Source: G965215055 sp965215055
GTDB lineage: Bacteria > Pseudomonadota > Gammaproteobacteria > UBA4575
Direction: 5' to 3'
Length of the DNA: 64,000 nt
Assembly: GCA_965215055.1 (NCBI GenBank)
Contig: OZ244046.1
Span: 434,001 to 498,000 of the forward strand
Position 1 is the stretch's first letter; every line of letters begins with the position of its first letter. Positions 55,370 through 64,000 of this stretch are shown here, piece after piece. A model generated the notes under the pieces. It saw nothing but the letters and a program-made list of their open reading frames with translations. It had not been told where the DNA came from and searched no databases. A program made the translations under genes and the position numbers.

Positions 55370-57676
55370 CTAAAAGTTGGAATGCCAAAACCTTCTACGC
55401 ACATCGCGATATCCGGGACGCAATTGAATCCCATGTTGAGTAGAAAAAGTAAATGTAACCATACCCTGTGACGCCGTATTGACTAATTCAGCACCAAGTG
55501 ATGCATAACGTGAAACTACTTCCTCACTTGGGAAACCATACGGATTTCGATAGCCTGATACGAACACGGCATACTGTGGAGAAGTGGATTGAATGAAGGC
55601 CGCGGTTGAAGATGAATTGCTTCCATGATGCGGAACGATCAAAACATCAGTATCAAGCAAATCTGCCTGATTTTCTACCAGAATCTGTTCAACTGGACGT
55701 TCAATATCGCCAGTTATCAGAGCGGTAGCACCGCTTGAGTGCGTCACAAGTAGTACACAAGATTGATCATTTCTTGAAAATTTATAGACGTCATCATCAG
55801 GATGCAAAAATTGAAAATATGCCTCATCCCACTCCCATGCAATACCTTCCCTACATGAGCTCAAATCACCATGGTTGAATTCATCCGGTGTACTCGTGAC
55901 CAGTTGAGTTACCTGCATATTATCCAATATCCCATGTAACCCTCCAGAGTGATCTTTGTCAGTATGACTGACGATCAGCTTATCGATCTTTTTAACACCG
56001 CGTTCACGCAAATAAGGTACTATGAGGGATTCACCGGCATTAAAGCTACTGCCGTAAATTGGCCCAGTGTCATACAACAAAAGCCTGTGCTTGGTCTCCA
56101 TAACAACTGCTAGACCCTGTCCCACATCCAAGACAGTAAGCATTAGTTCATCATCCTGAACTGGAGTCGATTGCGCAAAGACCAATGGACTAAGCAATGC
56201 CAAACTCAAGGCTTTACCAGGGCATTTTTTGGGCGATAGTAACAATAAAACTCCAAATGCAGCCGGTAATAGTGCCCAACTAGGCGTCGAATGTACCCAT
56301 TTTGCATAAGGAAACTCATATAAGTAACTAAGAAGCCACCAAAATATACCTATGGAATAATCAGCACCTTGCAATACCCAACCAGCCAAACTGTCACTGA
56401 ACGCCAAAAGACCTGAGCCAAACAACACGCAAGGTACAACTACAAAACTAACCCAAGGAACAGCAAAAAAATTAGCGATCGGAGAAATCAGAGCTGCTTG
56501 TTGAAAAAACACCAGCGTGAGAGGTAGCAGTCCAAGCGCTAAAACCCACTGCATACGTCCTAAACGCAGTAACCATGAACGCCTGCCGGTCGACTTGTTT
56601 GCCACTGCAAAAAAAATCAGTACTACTGCCAAAAAAGACAACCAAAAACCGGGGCTTAGTACGGAGTATGGGTCCCAGCAAAGGACGATTAAAAGTGCAA
56701 TCGACAACAGGCTCCAGAGACGCAATGATTTACCAAAATATACCGCCATAAATGCCACTGTTGCCATGATCATGGCACGCTGTGTCGGTATGGAAAAACC
56801 TGCCAACATGGCATACGTTATACATGCTGCTATCCCGGCCAAGGCAGCTACTCTCTGCGCTGCAATTCGTAAACACAAAAATTCACTTAACCTCCATAAT
56901 CGCAATACCAGTAGATAAATCATTCCGGAGACAATACCTACATGCAGTCCCGAAATGGCAAGCAGATGATTTGTTCCTGTGCCGGTAAGCACTTTCCAGT
57001 GCTGCGAACTTATAGCACCTTTTTCTCCAAGTGTAAGCGCTTGAATGACAGCAGAATTTTCACCCAAAGACGCCTGTTGTAACTGTTGATGCAAGCGAGC
57101 ACGTAAAAAATATATCGGGTGCTCGATACCTCCCGTCTTTATGCGCTTGGCAAGCTCAGCATTTCTGACGTAGCCCGTGGCCCGGATTCCATGTTCAAAC
57201 AGCCACTTTTCATAATCGAAACCACCTGGATTTGCAAAACCCCATGGACGTTTCAGTCGTACGCGCAGTTGCCATTGCTCCCCTAACTGTAAGGTCGGAA
57301 CCTCGTCAAACCAACTTAACCGAATTTTTTTCGGAACGATTATCTTTTTATTGTCATCTGCACGACTAGCACTGAAAATCGAAAATTCAAACCGTGTACC
57401 ATATCCTCGAACGGAAGGGATAGACGCTATTTGTCCAACTACATCCAAGTCGACCCCTTCCAGAGATTCATCAAATGTTGGATATAGTTTCAAGTAGGCA
57501 TGGCAAAGCGCCCATAAAAATCCTGATACAAGGCCCACGAATACGATACAGCGAGGGAACCTAACCCCTACTAAAACTGCGGGGACAATCCCAAAAATCC
57601 ACTGCCAGTGCGGTAAAGATTTGAACATTGTTAAAATAATGACCCCTAACAAAAATGCCAAAACGAATCTAATCAT
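55370..57676 (-). CDS. comEC: DNA internalization competence protein ComEC/Rec2
   Basis: The 768-residue channel protein imports single-stranded DNA. It has an N-terminal OB-like domain, a membrane core with HLLAISGLHVGIVSGMIYLL and a C-terminal metallo-beta-lactamase domain with SHTDKDHSGGLHGIL and VPHHGSNSSS. The gene appears intact, so natural transformation is possible. It lies upstream of msbA on the same strand. Confidence 0.95.
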   Translation of the reverse strand: MIRFVLAFLLGVIILTMFKSLPHWQWIFGIVPAVLVGVRFPRCIVFVGLVSGFLWALCHAYLKLYPTFDESLEGVDLDVVGQIASIPSVRGYGTRFEFSIFSASRADDNKKIIVPKKIRLSWFDEVPTLQLGEQWQLRVRLKRPWGFANPGGFDYEKWLFEHGIRATGYVRNAELAKRIKTGGIEHPIYFLRARLHQQLQQASLGENSAVIQALTLGEKGAISSQHWKVLTGTGTNHLLAISGLHVGIVSGMIYLLVLRLWRLSEFLCLRIAAQRVAALAGIAACITYAMLAGFSIPTQRAMIMATVAFMAVYFGKSLRLWSLLSIALLIVLCWDPYSVLSPGFWLSFLAVVLIFFAVANKSTGRRSWLLRLGRMQWVLALGLLPLTLVFFQQAALISPIANFFAVPWVSFVVVPCVLFGSGLLAFSDSLAGWVLQGADYSIGIFWWLLSYLYEFPYAKWVHSTPSWALLPAAFGVLLLLSPKKCPGKALSLALLSPLVFAQSTPVQDDELMLTVLDVGQGLAVVMETKHRLLLYDTGPIYGSSFNAGESLIVPYLRERGVKKIDKLIVSHTDKDHSGGLHGILDNMQVTQLVTSTPDEFNHGDLSSCREGIAWEWDEAYFQFLHPDDDVYKFSRNDQSCVLLVTHSSGATALITGDIERPVEQILVENQADLLDTDVLIVPHHGSNSSSTAAFIQSTSPQYAVFVSGYRNPYGFPSEEVVSRYASLGAELVNTASQGMVTFTFSTQHGIQLRPGYRDVRRRFWHSNF

Positions 57677-57762
57677 CTGTTAGCCTTACTTACATTTTTG
57701 AGCAATCTTATGCGATTAAATAACGTAGCGAGACCTATGTCCAAGTTCTAATCACAAAACCG

Positions 57763-58290
57763 ATGCCGCGCAAGTTTCTGAATAAATTATTTTCCAATCT
57801 GGTCATTCGTGATGATCAACCTTTCAGTATTTATGGTGAACTTGTTCACGACCGCAACCTATGGCACATGAATAGAAGATCGGTGGCAAACGCTTGTGCA
57901 GTAGGGCTCTTTATCGCTTTTATCCCTCTTCCTTTTCAAATGGTACTTGCTGCAGGACTAGCTATTATTCTTCGTTGTAACCTACCTATCTCAGTTGCGC
58001 TCGTGTGGGTTACTAATCCTATTACCATGCCCCCACTCTTTTTTCTTGCCTACAAAGCAGGTGCGTGGCTTACAAATGTGCATTTGGAATCGTTTGAATT
58101 TGAACTTAGCCTGAATTGGCTATTTACTGAACTGCGAGAGCGGTGGCGTCCATTTCTTGTAGGATGCTTGTTCCTGGGCACCTTATCTGGGCTAACAGGT
58201 TATACTGCGGTAAGAATCATCTGGTTTGTTTACGTTATCTCATTCTGGAAGCGCAGAAGACTGCACCGGTCACGCCGGTCAGAAAAATAG
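57763..58290 (+). CDS. DUF2062 domain membrane protein
   Basis: The 175-residue protein has three predicted helices and the DUF2062 pattern RSVANACAVGLFIAFIPLPFQMVLAAGLAI and WVTNPITMPPLFFLAYKAGAWL. The function is unknown. It is divergent from comEC and often neighbours it in gammaproteobacteria. Confidence 0.9.
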   Translation: MPRKFLNKLFSNLVIRDDQPFSIYGELVHDRNLWHMNRRSVANACAVGLFIAFIPLPFQMVLAAGLAIILRCNLPISVALVWVTNPITMPPLFFLAYKAGAWLTNVHLESFEFELSLNWLFTELRERWRPFLVGCLFLGTLSGLTGYTAVRIIWFVYVISFWKRRRLHRSRRSEK

Positions 58291-58362
58291 TTGTTCCCGA
58301 AACTCAGTATCATTTCGTATACCTTCCATTAATCACGATGAAAAACTCGCCTGACTCACCAA

Positions 58363-59040
58363 TTAAGTGTTTAACAATTTGCCGTCCTCCAATACATAAG
58401 TATTCATCATTGATCCCGCAATTCCAGCATCATGCGTTACGACTATAATTGCAGTTTCCAATTCCTCGTTTAACTCCAACATCAGCTTTTGCACCTGAAC
58501 GGCATTCTTACGATCAAGATTTCCGGTCGGTTCATCCGCGAGAATCACCTTCGGCTTGGTTACCAATGCCCTTGCAATTGCAACGCGTTGTCGTTCACCC
58601 CCGGAAAGCTCAGCAGGCTTGTGCAGAATCCGCTTAGGCAACCCAACCTTGAGCAAAAACTCTTTAGCTCGCTCGGTTGCCTCAAAAACAGAACCACCCT
58701 GCAGAAACAAGGGTAGCGCAACATTCTCCAAGGCCGTAAACTCTGGCAATAAATGGTGAAACTGATAAATAAAACCCAAAGATTGATTACGCAATCGACC
58801 ACGCTCAGCATCGGATAATTTCGATATATCTTCACCACAAATTTGAACACTGCCGGAATCTGGCTCATCCAGACCACCTAGTAAATGCATTAGGGTACTT
58901 TTACCACTACCTGATGCACCCACAATTGCAACCTTGCTACCCTCTTCAACCTCAAAATTAACCCCTCTGAGCACTTCCACCCGCAATGGCCCGTTATTAA
59001 ACGTCTTTACAATATTTTGACAATGCAGCACCCGAGTCAT
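58363..59040 (-). CDS. lolD: Lipoprotein-releasing system ATPase LolD
   Basis: The 225-residue ABC ATPase of the lipoprotein release complex has Walker A GASGSGKSTLMHLLGGLD, the LolD-type LGFIYQFHHLLPEFTALENV, signature ELSGGERQRVAIARAL and Walker B ILADEPTGNLD. It follows the LolC/E-type permease by six bases. Confidence 0.95.
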   Translation of the reverse strand: MTRVLHCQNIVKTFNNGPLRVEVLRGVNFEVEEGSKVAIVGASGSGKSTLMHLLGGLDEPDSGSVQICGEDISKLSDAERGRLRNQSLGFIYQFHHLLPEFTALENVALPLFLQGGSVFEATERAKEFLLKVGLPKRILHKPAELSGGERQRVAIARALVTKPKVILADEPTGNLDRKNAVQVQKLMLELNEELETAIIVVTHDAGIAGSMMNTYVLEDGKLLNT

Positions 59041-59046
59041 GGTGAT

Positions 59047-60294
59047 TTACTCATAGCGCAAAGCCTCCGCAGGTTGTGTGCGGGAAGCCTTCCACGCTGG
59101 ATAAATTGTAGCTAATATAGTAAGGACAAATGCAATGACACATGCTGTCACCACGTCGCCGGGAATAATCTGTGACGGGAAGTCACTAATCGGATAAACG
59201 CCAGGTGGTAAAATCTTTTGTCCTAATAAATTTTCTATCCAACCCACAATACCTTCAAGATTTAAAGCCAACAGAACCCCACCTATGGCACCCAACAAAG
59301 TGCCTATCAAGCCGATCAACGTTCCTTGCACGATAAAAATTCCCATGATGCTCATAGGCGTTATCCCCAAGGTGCGTAGAATCGCGATATCGCTTTGCTT
59401 GTCAGTAACAACCATAACCAGCATGGAAACGATATTAAATGCAGCAACTGCTACAATCAGCGTCATAATGATCGACATCATTGTTTTTTCCATTTTCAAT
59501 GCACGAAAAAAATTGCGGTTATGATCTGTCCAATCCGTAACCCAGAAGTCCTCGCCCAACTGCTGCCTGAGTTCTCTGGTAATCGTCGGCGCACTGAACA
59601 AATCTTCGAGTCTAAGGCGTAAACCGGTAACGGAATCGCCTAAATGAAACAAACGTTTCGCGTCTTCAATGTGCATCGCCGCGGTATTACGGTCATATTG
59701 CGGCATCCCAACAGAGTAATTTCCTACTACGGTAAAACGCCTAAGCTTTGGCAAGATACCAGCTGGAGTTACCATAGCCTCAGGTGTAATAATAGTTATT
59801 TTGTCGTCAACTTTTACACCAAGGTAGTTTGCCAAATCGGCTCCAAGCAAAATCCCAAATTTACCGGGGCGTAAAACATCCAAATTTCCGTCCAGCATAT
59901 GCTCTCCAATATGAGAAACATTGCCTTCAACTTGAGGGTCAATGCCACTTAACATTGCACCCGTTACCTGTTTGCCGTGTACAATCATGCCCTGCCCCTG
60001 TACATAAGGCGCAGAACCCTTAATGACAGGATTACCCTGTAGCTCCTGCTTTACCTTTTGCCAATCCCGAAGTTCCCCGTTTAATTCAAACACAGTAGCG
60101 TGTGCCGTCATACTTAAAACACGTTCCTTAATCTCACGTTGAAACCCGTTCATTACAGACAAAACTGTAATAATCACAACGATCCCAAGTGCTATGCCAG
60201 ACATTGAAATAAGTGAAATAAACGAGATAAAGTGGTTGCGCCTTTTTGCGCGTAGATAGCGAAAGCCAATAAATAATTCGAGTGGTCTGAACAT
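59047..60294 (-). CDS. lolE: Lipoprotein-releasing system permease, LolC/LolE family
   Basis: The 415-residue protein has one N-terminal helix in FIGFRYLRAKRRNHFISFISLISMSGIALG, a large periplasmic domain and three C-terminal helices (MSIIMTLIVAVAAFNIVSMLVMVV; ...). It extracts outer-membrane lipoproteins from the inner membrane for LolA. Only one such permease is next to lolD, so it may be a LolF-type homodimeric permease; a second copy elsewhere cannot be excluded, and the symbol is provisional. Confidence 0.9.
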   Translation of the reverse strand: MFRPLELFIGFRYLRAKRRNHFISFISLISMSGIALGIVVIITVLSVMNGFQREIKERVLSMTAHATVFELNGELRDWQKVKQELQGNPVIKGSAPYVQGQGMIVHGKQVTGAMLSGIDPQVEGNVSHIGEHMLDGNLDVLRPGKFGILLGADLANYLGVKVDDKITIITPEAMVTPAGILPKLRRFTVVGNYSVGMPQYDRNTAAMHIEDAKRLFHLGDSVTGLRLRLEDLFSAPTITRELRQQLGEDFWVTDWTDHNRNFFRALKMEKTMMSIIMTLIVAVAAFNIVSMLVMVVTDKQSDIAILRTLGITPMSIMGIFIVQGTLIGLIGTLLGAIGGVLLALNLEGIVGWIENLLGQKILPPGVYPISDFPSQIIPGDVVTACVIAFVLTILATIYPAWKASRTQPAEALRYE

Positions 60295-60379
60295 AAATCA
60301 AATATGACGACAGAAGCTAAATCGGTTGAAGCGCACTATATAATACATTGATATTTATTCGGGCATATTACAGGCCACC

Positions 60380-61408
60380 ATGAACTCAAACCGCCTTGCT
60401 CCCGAATGGCAAAGACAAGACGCGATTATTATTGTCTGGCCGCACTCGTATTCTGACTGGGTAAACCACTTGGATGCAATAGAAAAGACCTACTTCGAAC
60501 TCACGCGTCACATCAGCAAACATCAACATTTAATTCTTGTTGCCTATGACGCCGCCCATGCTTTGCATATTCGGCATAAACTGGAAAAGCAGCTTATCGA
60601 TATTAAAAATATCGTATTTATCACAATCCCTACAAATGACACTTGGATTCGGGACTATGGCCCCATTTGCGTAGCCTCAGGCAATAAATCAACTATACTT
60701 GATTTTGTTTTTGATGGATGGGGCCGGAAGTATAATCACGAACAAGACAATGTCTTTAATACAAGGCTGATTAAACAGCTAAGTTTCAATGCCTCGTACA
60801 GCCATGTTGATCAAGTGCTTGAAGCCGGCAATATCGACATAAACGGGCGGGGTGAATTACTCTGCTCATCTTCATGTTTCAGACGTAATGGCAATATGCC
60901 TAACTCCAGTCTCGGTGAACTAGAGAAAAAACTTGCCGACTGGTTTGGTGCTACCGAAACGTACTGGGCTGATGCAATACAACTGCAAGGCGACGATACC
61001 GGTGGTCATATTGATACCTTGGCCCGTTTCTGCACGGATGACATCATAGTTTATTCCGCACCTAGCCATAAAAATGACTCTGATAGTAAAGCCTTGAAAC
61101 AGCTCGCTACACAGCTACATTTCATAAAGAAACGGAATAATAGAATCGATCTCATTCCTCTCCCTTTACCTGCCCCGATTTTTCTATCAGGCAAACAACT
61201 TCCCGCAAGTTATACAAATTTTCTGATTACGAAAAAATCTGTTTTGGTGCCAACGTTTAATGACAAACAAGACAGGCCCACACTTAAAGTTTTTGAAGAA
61301 TTATTCCCAACAAGAGGAATAATTGACATTGATAACACCGCTTTAGCTCAGCAGTTTGGTGGGCTACACTGCGCTACCATGCAGTTACCTAAAGACATAC
61401 TCAAATGA
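60380..61408 (+). CDS. aguA: Agmatine deiminase
   Basis: It converts agmatine to N-carbamoylputrescine. The 342 residues have the guanidine-binding TNDTWIRDYGPI, LEAGNIDINGRGELLCSSSCFRRN, catalytic DDTGGHIDTLARF (about 212) and the nucleophilic cysteine in GGLHCATMQLP near the C-terminus. It overlaps aguB by four bases, so the two-step route is translated together. Confidence 0.94.
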   Translation: MNSNRLAPEWQRQDAIIIVWPHSYSDWVNHLDAIEKTYFELTRHISKHQHLILVAYDAAHALHIRHKLEKQLIDIKNIVFITIPTNDTWIRDYGPICVASGNKSTILDFVFDGWGRKYNHEQDNVFNTRLIKQLSFNASYSHVDQVLEAGNIDINGRGELLCSSSCFRRNGNMPNSSLGELEKKLADWFGATETYWADAIQLQGDDTGGHIDTLARFCTDDIIVYSAPSHKNDSDSKALKQLATQLHFIKKRNNRIDLIPLPLPAPIFLSGKQLPASYTNFLITKKSVLVPTFNDKQDRPTLKVFEELFPTRGIIDIDNTALAQQFGGLHCATMQLPKDILK

Positions 61409-62340
61409 GCATCATCAACATTGCTCTCGTACAACAACGACTACAAAACGATTATCAAGCCAATCTCGATTACGGGCTGGCAGAAATTCACTCCGCCGCC
61501 CAAAAAGGCGCTGATCTAGTCGTACTTTGCGAATTGCATACTAACTTATACTTTTGTCAAGAAAAATCCTTACAATATTTCGAGCTTGCACAGAAGATTC
61601 CTGGCTCACTTACGCAATCACTTGGTCAAGCAGCTAAAGAGAATAATATTGTGATTGTCGGTTCCGTGTTTGAGAAACGTACACAGGGCCTCTATCACAA
61701 CTCGGCAGTCGTCCTAGATAAAGACGGTAGCCTCGCAGGTATTTATAGAAAAATGCATATACCTGAAGATCCTGGTTACTATGAAAAATATTATTTTGCA
61801 CCGGGCGATTTAGGCTTCAATCCGATTCAAACATCTATCGGTAAACTAGGTGTAATGATATGTTGGGATCAATGGTTTCCCGAAGGTGCGCGTTTAATGA
61901 CACTGGCGGGAGCACAAATCCTTATTTATCCCACTGCAATCGGTTATGCCCCTGATGACGATCACGATGAACGACAATGCCAAGTCCAAGCTTGGCTGAC
62001 AATTCAACAAAGTCACGCCATTGCCAACAACTTGCCTACGGTTTGCGTAAATCGTGTCGGGTATGAAGAAGACCCATCAGGAAACAACAAAGGAATCGAT
62101 TTTTGGGGCCAATCTTTTGTGTGTAATGCAGCGGGAAGGATTACACATCAGGCACCTGCAGAAGATGCACAAACCCTGCAGACAACTATCAACTTATCTG
62201 AGACTGAGAAAACTAGGCAAGTATGGCCCTATTTACGGGACCGGCGTACAGACGCCTATAAGGATATCACTAAGCAATTTATAGATAATAAGGTGCAGTG
62301 CCTCACTTCCGCCTATGAACGGAAGAAAAATGATCCTTGA
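61405..62340 (+). CDS. aguB: N-carbamoylputrescine amidase
   Basis: This nitrilase-superfamily enzyme releases putrescine. The 311 residues show the Glu-Lys-Cys triad in VLCELHTNLYF (about 42), GIYRKMHIPEDPGYYEKYYF (about 117), and MICWDQWFPEGARL (about 152). Paired with aguA, it gives putrescine from arginine via agmatine without ornithine decarboxylase. Confidence 0.95.
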   Translation: MSIINIALVQQRLQNDYQANLDYGLAEIHSAAQKGADLVVLCELHTNLYFCQEKSLQYFELAQKIPGSLTQSLGQAAKENNIVIVGSVFEKRTQGLYHNSAVVLDKDGSLAGIYRKMHIPEDPGYYEKYYFAPGDLGFNPIQTSIGKLGVMICWDQWFPEGARLMTLAGAQILIYPTAIGYAPDDDHDERQCQVQAWLTIQQSHAIANNLPTVCVNRVGYEEDPSGNNKGIDFWGQSFVCNAAGRITHQAPAEDAQTLQTTINLSETEKTRQVWPYLRDRRTDAYKDITKQFIDNKVQCLTSAYERKKNDP

Positions 62341-62536
62341 TATTTTTAACGCCTAAAATCAACAGCACAACTGCCAAAACCGCAATACCAAAAAGTATCA
62401 GTAACCCGACACTACCTTCCCAGGTGATACCAAGCAGGTGTACTTTACCTGTTTCAGTAGAATCTAAATATTTCGGAATTAAACGCGAAATGAATAATAC
62501 GAATACAAGTAAAAATATGATGCCTTTGATAAGCAA
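62303..62536 (-). CDS. Small two-helix membrane protein
   Basis: The 77-residue protein has two hydrophobic helices (about 3-20 and 40-62) and a basic tail HFSSVHRRK. It starts with TTG (62536) behind a good AAGGGAG ribosome-binding site, which supports it as a real gene. Its 3' end overlaps the aguB 3' end on the opposite strand by 38 bases. I do not recognise the family. Confidence 0.55.
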   Translation of the reverse strand: MLIKGIIFLLVFVLFISRLIPKYLDSTETGKVHLLGITWEGSVGLLILFGIAVLAVVLLILGVKNIKDHFSSVHRRK

Positions 62537-62698
62537 GTGTTCTCCCTTACCTTGTAACTCTAAAATACTAAGGCAACCTAATCACAAAAAATAGTAGCCA
62601 CATCGTTGAAAACTCGAAATTCATCGCGCGCACCAACCCACAATGTCTTTTATGAATGTCAAGTAATTATAATTGGGAATTATATATCTTTGCATGCA

Positions 62699-63292
62699 TC
62701 ATAATTTCAGTAAGCCATTGAACGCCTTCGGATCATACCAGTAGCACCCGACACAAGTACCTCGATACGTACCGTTTCCCTTTACTTGGCTCACGTTATA
62801 ACCAAGCCGTTTAGCGTCAAAACGTAAACCTGTTCTCGCGCACTCTTTGCAATGCTGGCGTTTGGCATAGTTCACGCATTCGGATAAGGGCTGAAAATCG
62901 GCGGCCTGTTGTTTTCCGGTATCCGCGACGTGCTGGTCATCATAACGCCCGTCCTTATGGTCTATCTGTATCTTTGATACGGCAAGCACTGCGCATCGGT
63001 GGTCTTTGTAGTACGCCCTTACCTTGCCACTGATGGGCCTGCGCTTCGGCGTTTTGTTGAAACCTTGCAACTCAACATGCGTGATTCGATTACCTCTGCC
63101 TTCCTTGTGTCGTACTACATTGTATTTACGTCCTAGTGCGCCGTCTCTACGTGCCCAGTCCGCGCCATTACCAAACTTCAAATCTGCATACCTACCCACA
63201 AACTCGGTAACGGCTACTTTGCGGGAGAAGCCGTCTTTGTCGATTTCCCCCGCAAGTTCCAAGAACGTGTCCGCTTTAGATTTCCCGGACAC
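62699..63292 (-). CDS. HNH-type restriction endonuclease with zinc ribbon
   Basis: The 197-residue protein follows the methyltransferase and probably cuts DNA. IQIDHKDGR (109-116), with His112, then DFQPLSECVNYAKR (Asn141) form an HNH-like core. Paired cysteines CKEC (148-151) and CVGC (180-183) look like a zinc ribbon. It starts with GTG overlapping the methyltransferase end by 17 bases, so synthesis is coupled. The recognition sequence cannot be read. Confidence 0.8.
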   Translation of the reverse strand: MSGKSKADTFLELAGEIDKDGFSRKVAVTEFVGRYADLKFGNGADWARRDGALGRKYNVVRHKEGRGNRITHVELQGFNKTPKRRPISGKVRAYYKDHRCAVLAVSKIQIDHKDGRYDDQHVADTGKQQAADFQPLSECVNYAKRQHCKECARTGLRFDAKRLGYNVSQVKGNGTYRGTCVGCYWYDPKAFNGLLKL

Positions 63293-64000
63293 GTTGCCTT
63301 GCTATATTCGTGTAGTGTTGATCTTTGTCCCCCCCCCCGAACTTTCGCTTGAGGGATAGCGCGGCGACGGCCGTGGTACCGGAACCGACAAACGGGTCTA
63401 TTACAAGGTCGCCCTTGTTGCTATGTTTGCGGACCAAGTCTTCAAACAGTTTCAGTGGCTTTTGTGTCGGGTGGTACCGCTTGCCATGGTTCGGTATGGG
63501 ATAGTGATAAACGCCGTTGTCATACTCACCATTGAACGTGGGCTTGCCACCCTTCACGCCTAGCACAGCCACCTCACGGCTATTGGTCAAGTAATTGCGT
63601 TTTGAATTGAGGGGTACGGGATTCGTCTTTAACCATTCAATCAAGCGTATTTGCTTAAAGCCTGCGGCGGTCATGGCTTCGGAAAGATGACTGATTTTCC
63701 ACAGGTCATAAAACACAATCGCCGTCCCTCCCTTGCGTAACGCGGCATACGCAAGTTTACAAAACGCTTTCAGGTCTATTTCCACCTGGTCCCATTCACC
63801 GAAGTCCATCTCCACCGCAAAGCGTTCCACGCTTTTGGGACCGAGGGACGTAAAGCCTGTTTTACGACTGATGGCATAGGGGGGGTCGGTCAAGACAAGA
63901 TCGGCTATTCCACCAGGCATTTGTTTGAAGAAGGTTTTGAAATCGCAAGGGCGAATGACACAATCGGGTGAAGGGGGGCTGTACTTTACAACTTGCCTTA
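63276..64000 (-). CDS. Type II-like DNA methyltransferase, N-terminus beyond window
   Basis: The beta-class methyltransferase has catalytic DPPY (12-15, counted from the ATG at 63920), then NSREVAVLGVKG, YHPTQKP, and SAM motif I DPFVGSGTT (175-183). The frame stays open from that ATG to the window edge, reading a natural extension (VIRPCDFKTFFKQMPGG), so the true start lies outside. A ten-G tract near the C-terminus encodes GGGD in register. The target base may be adenine N6 or cytosine N4. Confidence 0.85.
   Translation of the reverse strand, partial: RQVVKYSPPSPDCVIRPCDFKTFFKQMPGGIADLVLTDPPYAISRKTGFTSLGPKSVERFAVEMDFGEWDQVEIDLKAFCKLAYAALRKGGTAIVFYDLWKISHLSEAMTAAGFKQIRLIEWLKTNPVPLNSKRNYLTNSREVAVLGVKGGKPTFNGEYDNGVYHYPIPNHGKRYHPTQKPLKLFEDLVRKHSNKGDLVIDPFVGSGTTAVAALSLKRKFGGGDKDQHYTNIARQRVREI
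63329..63338 (-). repeat. 10-G tract inside the methyltransferase C-terminus
   Basis: On the coding strand ten G follow TTC and encode three Gly and the first base of Asp in KRKFGGGDKDQHY. As assembled the frame is intact. Nine G would stop at a TAG (63304-63302) within about nine codons of the tract. Eleven would give an unrelated C-terminal tail. Both would destroy the strand after motif I, so this could be an ON/OFF switch. Confidence 0.75.

Overview
The window is a stretch of a gammaproteobacterial chromosome. Diagnostic evidence: hflD directly behind mnmA; kdsB, a Trm112-family gene, lpxK, msbA and comEC in one Gram-negative lipid A/competence cluster; lolD beside a LolC/E-type gene; and the fabD-fabG-acpP-fabF-pabC-mltG-tmk-holB order. 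Base composition is moderate to low GC by eye. I cannot name the genus from this sequence alone. The genetic code is standard: many genes end in TGA.

Layout. (1) 1-400: tRNA-Arg(ACG) and tRNA-Ser(GCT), divergent. (2) 420-8502, all minus strand: a defence-like cassette made of a PLD/SNF2 helicase, a large Eco57I-type adenine methyltransferase interrupted by an in-frame TGA, a small four-helix membrane protein and a standalone DprA-like protein. (3) 8700-16860: envelope and stress genes, including an M48 lipoprotein peptidase, a HIT hydrolase, an AI-2E-type transporter, cyclopropane fatty acid synthase, a voltage-gated-type K+ channel coupled to an uncharacterised zinc-finger protein, and an alanine-zipper lipoprotein ending in lysine that converges on an L,D-transpeptidase. 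(4) 16876-26094: bioA, a class V aminotransferase, an RRM protein, DoxX, and the complete 2-oxoglutarate dehydrogenase operon sucA-sucB-lpd. (5) 26246-33295: a fatty acid / thymidylate kinase / DNA polymerase delta-prime operon. (6) 33425-46757: infA, clpS-clpA, a Nudix hydrolase, mnmA-hflD, acnA, an EamA transporter, a single-chain methyltransferase-Mrr gene preceded by a 22-C tract, fumC and purB. (7) 46844-51261: a GldA/F/G-like ABC system with a DUF4340 protein. (8) 51539-60294: lipid A and lipoprotein export genes plus comEC. (9) 60380-62340: agmatine-to-putrescine genes. (10) 62699 to the right edge: a type II-like restriction-modification pair whose methyltransferase, cut by the window edge, carries a 10-G tract.

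The main biological theme is DNA modification and defence. Three separate methyltransferase loci lie within 64 kb, and each has a switchable or broken methyltransferase. The MTase-Mrr gene at 42.5 kb has an out-of-frame ATG followed by 22 C; as assembled it reads OFF, and 21 or 24 C would join it to the conserved N-terminus. The locus at 63.3 kb has 10 G near its C-terminus and reads ON. The locus at 1.8-5.1 kb is stopped by one TGA that looks like a CGA to TGA transition. The rest of the window is mostly housekeeping metabolism (TCA cycle, fatty acids, purines, biotin, polyamines) and envelope assembly.
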